A DNA stretch of 16,367 nt from Chloromonas sp. AAM2 (lineage: Eukaryota > Chlorophyta > Chlorophyceae > Chlamydomonadales > Chlamydomonadaceae): contig QAXH01001083.1 in NCBI GenBank assembly GCA_004335635.1, forward strand, positions 1 through 16,367, in the 5' to 3' direction. This document shows, in pieces, positions 8,774-16,367 of this stretch. Each line of letters starts with the position of its first letter. Within the stretch, counting starts at the first letter, position 1. The translations under genes and the position numbers were made by a program. The notes below the pieces were generated by a model. The model was not told the origin of the DNA and did no database searches. It saw nothing but the letters and a program-made list of their open reading frames with translations.

Positions 8774-11700
8774 TTACCCAACTTCCCCCTCTACTTGATC
8801 GGCTGGCAACTTCGTGGCTGGTTGTCGCCCCCTCCCCAGCTGCCTCCACGCCTCCCGCACCAGGCCGTGCTCCGCCTTGCTGAGCAGTGCAGAGCGGGTG
8901 TCCAGCTGCAGGCTCAGAGCCGCTAGCCAGGTGCTGCCCGGATTGTGATGCAGCCGTGTCATGGCCACAAGCAGACGCGCAACGTCACCGGTTGACAGCG
9001 ATTCCAGGTCACCTGCGTGCAGCCACATTGCATCGCAACAAGCAGGTTGCTGCAAGCCTACAGATTCAGAACAATCAAGTGTATGTCCTAATTGCAAGGA
9101 AAACCAAGGTCAACTGGCCTTGGTATGGTAGGCACCCCTCTGCCTGACGTCCTGCCATGCATTCAAGAACCAGCATTGCGCACTCACCCATGATGTGGTT
9201 GAGCACAGCACGAGTCCATGCATGGGTAAGAAGCAAGCCCTGGGCGGCAGGGTCGACCGGTGTGGTACTTGTCGGCTGGCCCGCACCGTAGCGCACCACC
9301 GCAAACAGCAGCTGTGCCGCGTCATGCCCGTTGCCCCTCTGCACCACCGCCAGCGCACGGCGGCACAGAGCGTTCCACTGCCGAGCCGTGGCCCGCCAGC
9401 CCAGGTCCATGCACATCTCCAGCAGCCCAGTGATCTGTAGGACAGGCAGACAAGCAGAACAGCTGAAGCCTGATGCTGCACAGCAGCAGATAGCACAGAG
9501 GACACGGGCCACTGGGGACGGTAAAACAAACAGGGCGAGACTGCACACACTTGGAAATTTCTGTGCGCTGTAAGCTATCAGCGATTCTCACTCACTTGCT
9601 GAGTGCCCAGCCTGCACAACCCTTGTGGATGCATCAGAGTCCGCAGGCAGGCCTGAGGCAGGTCTGGGCTTGAAGGCTCGCGTGTCAATGTGGTAAGGCT
9701 GGACGGCTCCATCTGGCCCAGTGTGAGCAGTGCACGCAAGCAGCAGTACAGGGCCTGCAAGGAAGGGCATCCAGCGGCCTCAATTCAAGAAATGCTATTT
9801 ACAGCCCCCACACGCAAACAAGCTAGATACGCAGCATTACGACAGGCAGGCAGGCAGTGGCTGGTTCATGAGCAACCCACCTTTGCAGATGCAGGCTTCC
9901 ACAGGCGGTCGTTGCCCAACAATTGAGACAGCAGGTGATGAAGCACTTCACGGCTCATGATGTAGCCCGTCTCTGCCAGGGCTTCTAGCACGTGTGCCGT
10001 CTGGATGCAAGGCAGCAGGGACGGTACACCAACTCAAGTGACGACACTTGAAAACCCACCATCCCATCAGCTCACAGCCTTGCCTCACAGAACGTACACA
10101 GGACCCACCATGGCGGGTGTCAAGTTGCTCCAGTGCAGCTGGAGTGCGTTGGTGAGGGCGTCTCGCAGCCCCGCACGGTCAAGGCGCCGGGTGCAGCCGG
10201 CCCGCGGCAGGGCCACACAACAGGCTAGCAGCTGGTGCAGCGGCAGCCGGGGAGCAGCCAGGGCCAGGCTGGCCATGAGCGAACTGCGCAGGCGGGTGGG
10301 CAGCTGCTGACGCCGGCTGCTGAGGCGCCCCAGGGCCCAGAACAACTCAGCTATCTGCTCGGGTGGGCAGGGCTGGGCTGCTATGGCCATGTCCATGTGC
10401 ATAATTAACCGCTGCAGAAATGGAGACGGCGTTAGCTGCAGCACTAGAACGGGTGGCCCTTTGATGGATGCAGGCACTGACGCAGGGGATGAGCTGGGCT
10501 GACTGGAAGCAGCATCACCCGTGCTACTAGTTGCAATGTGCAAACCGTCCGCTGGGAGCTGATTACTGGTTGAAGCGTCTTCCTGCCCTAGATCCTGTTG
10601 TGCAGTGCTGTCTGCGTTGGTCTGCTCAGCGGTACTTCTTGGCTGCGCAGCTGTCTCCAGCATGGCCAATGACCAGAGAAGTCGTGGCAGGACACTAGCA
10701 GGTGCAGTGCTGAAGTCCCAGGGCACACCTGCTGCTGTCATGCTGCCCACTTGTGCCATGGGACGCGTGTGCTGCTTACTAGTACTGCGGCCCATGGATC
10801 GGGTGGCGGCAGGTGGCCTAGCTGATGCTGACTGGCTTGCGCTTCTACTGTGGTAATCCAACTGCTGCATGATGTAGTGGAGGCATGAATGCAGCAGGTG
10901 GGCAGGTGGCACATACCGCAGCTTTGCGCACGCCCAAAGCAGACACACCCACTCTGTCAATGAGGCATTGGCTCCCACCGCTCCTGCAGCTGTGAGCATT
11001 GCTACCATTGTGTTTGCATGTGGGCGGTGTTTGAGCTGCACTGCACTGCTGAGAGCTGAACTGATGTCCTGCATTGTAGCACCACTGCCGCCTACCGCGC
11101 CGGCACCCGCCACACAGTTCATAGCCCGTTCAAGCCACCCAGGGGGTGTCTGCAGGCGTAGCTGTGACACTGCCCACAGGGCGTTGGCCGCCTGTCTGCC
11201 GGGCTCTGCACAGCCGTCAAGGCTAGCAGCAGCAGTCGCCATGCCAGCAATATCAGCTGGCGTTTCCATGCCTGGTTGCCTGCCAACAGCTGCGCTTTGT
11301 CCCCTGTCAGCCGGTGTGAAGCGCCTGGCCCCTGGTGGGCGCGCCCTGTGGCTGTGATGCCCCCAGTCAGCGCTGATATGGTGCAAGAGGGCTTGCTTGA
11401 TTGTGTCAGACGGTTGCCACTGCAGCTGCGCCAGCCCCCAAAGCAACATAGACAGATGGCTTGAGGGCAACTGCTGAGGCCAGCCGCGGTCCAGCACCGT
11501 CATCAGAACGTGTCGCCATGCAACTAGGCACTCATTCAAGCGGCGCTGTTCCTCATCATGCTCGTCCTTGCTGGCTCCATGTCCGACATGCTGCGCTGCA
11601 GCCATGACTGGAAGTGCCCAAACCAGCGCGCACACTTGCTCAAAGGAAGCGGTGCACAGCATTAGTTGTGTGGCACGCAGGAAATCCACTGCCCACTGAA

Positions 11701-12607
11701 CAGACGGGGAATGTTGCAGGGACCTCAGAGCACGGGCTAGTGTGGCTGCGTCTGTGATGGACATGCGGTTCAGGAGGGGATGGGTGTGCTCGAGGGCTGC
11801 TTGCAACCAGGGCGTACCGGGCGGGCGCCCAGCCAACACACACGCCTGAAGGGCCACGGCAAAGTCAGATAACTGGACGCTGGATGCTGCTGCTGCTGTT
11901 GCTGTAGTGGGTTCATGCAGCACAGACGGAATGTCGACCCATGTCAGCGTGTGTTGCATCAGCTGGCACCATATCTGCTCTGTTGCTGTCTCTTGCGACG
12001 AGGGTTGCAGGTTGTAGCGTGGGCTGTGGCTGTCTACACTCATGGCAAGTCCACTGTTCCCTGCTGGCAGGAGAGCAAGACGAGCTATGGCCCACATTAC
12101 ATTCGACACCTGTCGCGGCTGGTAGCAAAACACGTGCTCTGGGGATGTTGCTTGCAAAGCCAGTGCAGCACACCAAGCTTGTTCCTCTGCTGTCAGAGAT
12201 TGCCGCAGGCTCAGCTGTGCTGCGTGGGTCAGGGCTGCTGCCAAGTGCAAACTGTTCACGCAACCAGCTGGAAATGCGTCCAGCTGTCGCTGCAGCTGCC
12301 ACACAGAGTTGCAGGACTTGATGGCCCGCATTGTGCGTGAAGGTGTCATTGTTGCCAGGATGGGAACAGGGACGTGGCTGCCATGGTCATGCTGCAATTC
12401 AAATGCAACAGCTGCAAGGCACAGGCTGTCACCAGAGCTTGATTTCTGGGAAAGGTGGCCGCATGGCGGCCAAAGGCAAACACTGGCTTGGCTAGCGGAT
12501 GCGCAGGCTGCGGAGCTAACGCCGCCCAAACCAAGACGGTTCGCCAAGGCTGCTGTAGCCATGCCAGCAACGCCCTTTTGCGGTGCATCCAAACAAGTGC
12601 AAGTCAT
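8774..12607 (-). CDS. Helical-repeat (OPR/FASTK-like) protein, likely organellar RNA factor
   Basis: Exons in transcription order are 12607-10109, 10000-9881, 9754-9596, 9434-9188 and 9012-8774; phases agree and give 1087 residues. Donors are GTGGGT or GTGAGT; acceptors end in CAG. The protein has many degenerate ~38-residue alpha-helical repeats built on an LLW-A-L pattern: residues ~168 (VMWAIARL), 388 (LLWGLAQL), 476 (ALWAVSQL), 556 (LLWACAKL), 642 (LLWSLAML) and 754 (LFWALGRL), continuing into the small exons (VLEALAETG, LLFAVVRYG, LLVAMTRL). Such repeats mark the OPR and FASTK/Tbc2 classes, which bind specific chloroplast or mitochondrial RNAs. No C-terminal RAP domain is seen. Ser/Gln-rich linkers lie at ~410-470 and ~650-720. 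The first ~45 residues are rich in Ala and Ser with few acidic residues, fitting a transit peptide; Met16 is an alternative start. The start at 12607 has an A at -3. The repeat class is well supported; the target RNA is unknown. Confidence 0.87.
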
Positions 12608-12749
12608 CTTGATGGACGTCCGCTAACGGTCGGCACAACCGGCAACGAACCAAGGTCGCGCATTTCATGCATCGGTGCCCCGTCAGACACTTAATGCACG
12701 CCATTGTGGCAACACGGTGTAAGGTGCTGTAACCAGGTGGTCAGCTAGG
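12608..12749. promoter_or_regulatory. 142-bp divergent promoter region
   Basis: Only 142 bases separate the start codons of the helical-repeat gene (minus strand) and the TLC-domain gene (plus strand). Both promoters and 5' UTRs must overlap here unless one has a distant 5' exon. No TATA box is visible. Confidence 0.6.
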
Positions 12750-14863
12750 ATGGAGTGGCTTGCCGATGAGCAGCTTGCAAAATTCAGGCTTGACAACCTG
12801 GCGAACCTCAGCCTGCTGAACTACAGTACGTTGTGAATACCTTGCTCTACTACGATCAAACCTGCTTGTCATGGTTGCTCACCGCGTTCAATATTGCTGC
12901 CATACAGCACTGGTCGAAGCTGACGGGCAACTTACCGCCCGGGGCTGGGGCGCCCTGTCTGGCAAGTTGATGTCTGCTTCCAAACTTCTCATGAAGGAAG
13001 CAAAAAGAACGTGTAGTCAACTGTCCTTGTGCCCATGCGTACCATGCGCAGCCCTGGTCAGCAGCCTCATCTGCTTCGTCCTCTACAAATGTTCAAGGCC
13101 CTTGACAGCAGCTATCTTCCCGTGCTATAAAAATTTCAGCATAGCAGACCAGAGGAATTGGGATTCAAGGTAAGGAGGGGTTTGAAGTCCAAGGACGTGT
13201 GCCTTTCACTTTGACCAAGGCACATGCTTGAGCAACCCAGTCTGTGCACTGGTATACAATGGAAATTGCGCTGCCGGTTTCAAGCTGCCTTTCCGCAAAG
13301 GTGTCTGTGGGCTGTGCCGCACATGACATGAAATGAGTAACTTGCCATGCACCGCAGGTACTCGTCTAATGTCCATGCTGTCCTATGCGTGGTTCTTGCA
13401 TATGAATTACTTGCAAACAGTGATTTCTTTTGGAAGGTGAGCCTGCTTGTGAGTTGAGCTCCACACGTGAGACCCTGAAACTGGCTTGACAGGCATGGCT
13501 GCCAGCTGAGTACTGGCACTCCAGGGTATTGCACAGTTGCTGCTCTCACGGTAGTGGCATCATTGATAGAGGAACGTATTGGCAGTCGCCTGTTGGCAGG
13601 GAATGCAGGTCACCTGCGCGCCGCCACATGCCTCACCTCGTCTCAGACCCAGGTTCCCATCGACTGCCAGCAAAGCTGACTTCACCACAGCAGCCAGCCT
13701 TCGCTCTAACAGATGGGCAATTCACTTATGCGCCATGCATAATGAGCATTTGCTGTTTCAGCATGGACAATGCATGGCTGTGACCGTATCTGACTGAATG
13801 CAGGCGGATTCCACGCCCATGATTCTGCGCACAAACGCTCAGACGTACATCGCTCTGGGTGCCTCCTTTGGTTACTTTGCAGTTGACTTCGTTTCATGTG
13901 TCAAGTATAATGTGAGTTGGACCAAGGCGCATGCAACAACAAGCAGATCCCTGTGAACACGAGCTTGTCGCGGTGTGCAACCGCATGTGATGATGGACAT
14001 CCCGCACCGTCCTTGCTGCTGTCGTGCAGATGGGAGGACTTGAGATGCTGCTGCACCACCTTGGTTCCCTGCTGTCTGTTGCCACTGCCCTGGCGACTGG
14101 CGACTGCCACATGCACACACTTTGGATGCTAGTGACCGAGTTCACCACCCCTCTCATTAACAATCGCTGGTGGCTGGACAAGATGGTGCGCTGCATGGGC
14201 AGAGCGGGGTGTCCTGCATGCGCTCGCAGCCGTGTCTCACCGTACTTGCCTCGTTTGCATGCCCCACAGGAGATGAAGTCCAGTAAGCTGTACGTCTACA
14301 ACGGACTGGCAATCCTAATCAGGTGATTGCAACAGGATGCCTTTGTTGGCTGCCACGTAACACCAGGTTTGCAGAGTGCGATCGTGGCCACAACGATTTG
14401 CCTATCTGTCGTGGCTGTGACGATGCCAGCCGATCACCCACCTGACTGACTTTGCTATTGCGCAGCTGGATATTCGCACGCTTGGCGGTTTTCCCGCCAT
14501 TCTTCTACGTTGTCTGGCAGACACGTGAACAGATCACGCTCATCACGCCCATCTCCAAGTGCTTGGGTAAGTGGGTTCGTGTTCGACTCATCCAGTCCAC
14601 GGGAAACCACAGCAGACCAACACCAAGGCAGATGACTGCACAAAGCCTTCTGCCAATCTGTACCCAGTCTCTGAGTCTTGGTAGTCCTGAGGCAAGCGCT
14701 TGACTTGGCAAGTGACATGGTGCTGATGCATGCATGCTGGACTGTGCTGCCTGCAGCGACAGTCGTGCCGTTGATCCTGACCTTCCTCAACTGGTACTGG
14801 TTTTTCAAGATTGTGCGTGGAGCATACAAGGTGCTGTTCGGAAAGAAGGCCAAGGCGGAGTAG
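12750..14863 (+). CDS. TLC-domain membrane protein (TLCD4/TMEM56-like), eight exons, complete
   Basis: Exons 12750-12825, 13052-13169, 13358-13436, 13804-13911, 14030-14185, 14270-14322, 14466-14566 and 14757-14863 join in phase to 265 residues, the usual size for TLCD4-type proteins. After a short hydrophilic N terminus comes a first membrane helix (~27-45), then WDSRYSSNVHAV (62-73), the usual start of a TLC (TRAM-LAG1-CLN8) domain. Further family features are GYFAVDF (114-120), a His-His pair at 136-137, EFTTPLINNRWW (164-175), and late hydrophobic helices around 198-215 and 232-250. The tail KKAKAE has Lys at -3 and -5, a KxKxx dilysine pattern for ER retrieval. TLC proteins act in ER lipid metabolism or membrane composition; ceramide synthases share the fold. 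The TLCD4 branch lacks a firm biochemical role, so activity is not assigned. It shares a divergent promoter region with the helical-repeat gene. Confidence 0.93.
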
Positions 14864-15316
14864 CTCTGAAAGGAGTACCGAGCATTGCCTTTGGTGCTTC
14901 CTTTCGCTCCTTTCAGTGATCACAGATATACATGGTATTGACTTGTATGCTGCCTCGGAGCCTAGAGGTCAGGAGGCGCACGTTAGCGGACCAACATACA
15001 ACAGAATATGATGACATGCCTCTCTACGTGCTCATGCAAGGGCTTGCCTTGGCTTAGACTTGGCCTTGGGTGAGAGAAGAAGTGATAGATGCCCCATTGG
15101 AGTGACGTTGCACTACAAGTACTAGACCGCATGCAAAGCAGAGCTTCATCGCTAACATGGCAGCCATACAGCTGTTCAGACAGTATGGAAGACTGGGACA
15201 AGGTCTTGACCAGGTCGCATCGGCTGCTGACTGCGGTTTCAGTAGATGCATCAAGGCCGTCCTACACTATCGCAGACCTGTCAGTCTGTCAACATTTGCG
15301 GACCTGACATCGCACA
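14864..15316 (+). other. 3' UTR and spacer after the TLC gene
   Basis: No gene is supported here. The stretch runs from the TLC stop codon to the candidate poly(A) signal at 15317 and is probably mostly 3' UTR. Open frames on both strands have no recognisable domain. Confidence 0.45.
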
Positions 15317-15321
15317 TGTAA
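15317..15321 (+). terminator. TGTAA poly(A) signal of the TLC gene
   Basis: TGTAA lies about 454 bases after the TLC stop codon and some 45 bases before the MITE. If used, the transposon lies just outside the transcript. Confidence 0.4.
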
Positions 15322-15365
15322 CGTGGGATTTGTTAACGTGTTAATGCATGTTTCACCGGTATGAA

Positions 15366-15527
15366 AAAAAAGAAGTTTGCCAGTTCTGGGACAATTCCTG
15401 AATCTGGCACTGGAGCCCGTGTGTTTGACACACACACATATACATGGTTTACTGACACACAAAGGTTCCTGGCGGCACTACAGACCTATTCGCACAAACT
15501 GTCCCAGAACTGGCAAACTTCTTTTTT
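15366..15527. mobile_element. 162-bp MITE with perfect 28-bp terminal inverted repeats
   Basis: The left repeat (15366-15393) is a run of A's, then GAAGTTTGCCAGTTCTGGG and ACA. The right repeat (15500-15527) is its exact reverse complement. The 106-base interior has no gene and contains a CA-rich stretch. Length, perfect ends and lack of coding capacity are those of a miniature inverted-repeat transposable element. The ends match those of the composite element at 5468-6711. A-runs at the border make the exact ends and any target duplication hard to define. Perfect repeats suggest fairly recent insertion. Confidence 0.85.
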
Positions 15528-15707
15528 GCTGTGTTTGTTGTTGCTGGAGGGCATGCTGCGAAGTCATCTAGTGACTTGTTGGAAGCAAACGGTGAGGATG
15601 TCTTGGCCTTGATGATGTCATATAACGCAGACAGAGCCACAGGAAATGGAAATGCTTTGACGGCGTCTTGGTGGCGCTATGTCCAACAAGCACTAAACTG
15701 GGGCTAG
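15456..15707 (+). pseudogene. Open reading frame across the MITE right end, possible 5' part of a Fanzor-like gene
   Basis: Frame 3 is open for 83 codons without an ATG at its start, running from within the MITE into flanking DNA. The non-MITE part is hydrophilic and protein-like (VVAGGHAAKSSSDLLEANG, later TASWWRYVQQALNWG) and stops at 15705-15707. Another frame (15704-15763) continues with LELEFVNWGELHIRAKLYEV, which suggests a frameshift or an intron. It lies just before the DPG exon and may be its upstream part. No family is recognised from this stretch alone. Confidence 0.25.
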
Positions 15708-15786
15708 AACTGGAGTTTGTGAACTGGGGCGAACTCCATATCAGGGCCAAGTTGTACGAAGTCTGAAAGGGTCAAACCCTGAATAG

Positions 15787-15889
15787 ATCGAACCCATCGA
15801 CCCCGGGCAGAAGGTGCTGTCCGTGGTGGACGACCAGGACAGCACATGGAGCGTAGGCACGCGCGCCTTCAAAGACCTTGCTGGAATGA
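15787..15889 (+). pseudogene. RuvC-I exon of a second Fanzor/TnpB-like nuclease (fragment)
   Basis: Frame 1 reads IEPIDPGQKVLSVVDDQ and then, a few residues on, TRAFKDLAGM. Asp-Pro-Gly followed by a hydrophobic strand is the RuvC-I motif of TnpB and Fanzor proteins, and a [YF]-x(3)-[AS]-G element about 20-25 residues later is common in algal members. The catalytic Asp would be codon 15799-15801. An acceptor-like TAG ends at 15786 and a strong GTGAGT donor starts at 15890, so it reads as an internal exon of ~34 codons. I found no later exon (RuvC-II or zinc finger) before the window ends. It may continue beyond the window or be a fragment. Confidence 0.45.
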
Positions 15890-16367
15890 GTGAGTGAAGC
15901 ACACGAGATGCACATCAGATAGAATTGCATTGGCAATGCGCGGATGGTCTGGTCAAGTTTTCAGGTCAAGGTTTACGCCAGATCAGGTCAGATAGTATTG
16001 TGGCCGATGAGAAGCCGAGTTGTCATGCCATGCCCAGATTTTCAGCCCTAACTGTTTACAGCGGTTGACCATTATGTTTGCCACATGCCGTTTCAGTTTG
16101 ATTTTTTGACCATAAGTGGTCAGGTCCTTGTGGGCGGGTGGGGCACTCTCAGCTCATGCGGCTCGGCGTAGTGCTGCAACTCTACGAAATTTAACGAGAG
16201 CCGCGCGCGCTTGTGTTCATTCTCTGCCATTCTCGTTGCCATATGTCCTCACAGCTGATTACAGCTTACACCAATTCAGTTGGGTTTTCGTTGCTGTGGC
16301 ATCAATCCCAGTAACCCCGGTTCCAGCGAAAACTTTTCTGTTGCATAAGCAAACCCCCCCCCCCCAA
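15890..16367. other. Right-end region, no gene recognised
   Basis: It starts with the possible intron after the DPG exon. A perfect 6-bp inverted repeat, TGACCA and TGGTCA around TAAG, lies at 16107-16122. A GC-rich stretch near 16195-16212 is followed by an ATG at 16243 with 23 codons before a stop; a first exon is possible but unsupported. The window ends in a run of twelve C's (16354-16365). Confidence 0.35.

Noticed and set aside
11915..12340. Open frames on the plus strand opposite the helical-repeat gene
   Set aside because: They are shadows of the strong minus-strand coding exon, whose repeats and splice phases are clear.
14575..14605. tRNA-like GTTCGACTC inside an intron of the TLC gene
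   Set aside because: The flanking bases do not form a T-stem and there is no upstream A-box at the right distance.
7627..15889. One large Fanzor gene joining the 8-kb and 15.8-kb fragments
   Set aside because: The order is wrong: the RuvC-I part lies 7.5 kb downstream of the RuvC-III part, and two intact genes lie between them. They must be separate copies or fragments.
1..16367. CRISPR array, rRNA genes or bacterial-type operons
   Set aside because: No regularly spaced repeats, no rRNA-like sequence, and the genes are spliced and monocistronic.

Overview
This window looks like nuclear DNA from a green alga (Chlorophyta). Three intron-rich genes can be read from splice sites whose reading phases join without conflict. 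Introns are short and GT-AG, usually with acceptors of the TGCAG type. TGTAA words, the usual green-algal poly(A) signal, lie downstream of stop codons. One gene belongs to the helical-repeat (OPR/FASTK-like) class that is expanded in chlorophytes. The species cannot be named from sequence alone.

Layout. 1-1562 has no gene I can support. 1674-4416 (+) is a six-exon gene for a ~600-residue protein with a GAF-like domain and a long low-complexity, Gln/Ser-rich tail. 4417-7600 is non-genic and holds a family of inverted-repeat transposon ends: a collapsed copy near 5267-5307 and a composite element of about 1.24 kb (5468-6711) with two right ends. 7627-8321 (+) carries the C-terminal half of a Fanzor/TnpB-type RNA-guided nuclease, with a textbook zinc-finger plus RuvC-III signature, apparently decayed. 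It is followed by a region with several inverted repeats (8400-8640). 8774-12607 (-) is a five-exon gene for a 1087-residue helical-repeat protein, probably targeted to an organelle. 12750-14863 (+) is an eight-exon gene for a complete 265-residue TLC-domain membrane protein (TLCD4/TMEM56-like). These last two genes diverge from a 142-bp intergenic space. A 162-bp MITE with perfect 28-bp terminal inverted repeats lies at 15366-15527, just past the TLC gene. Right after it comes a second Fanzor-like trace, a RuvC-I exon with an Asp-Pro-Gly motif (15787-15889).

How the parts relate. The three host genes show no shared pathway: GAF signalling or ligand sensing, organellar RNA metabolism, and ER-type lipid/membrane function. 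The more unusual content is mobile: two separate Fanzor-type fragments, one with the RuvC-II/zinc-finger/RuvC-III part and one with the RuvC-I part, interleaved with one TIR family seen six times. The Fanzor calls rest on motif recognition by eye and need a profile search.
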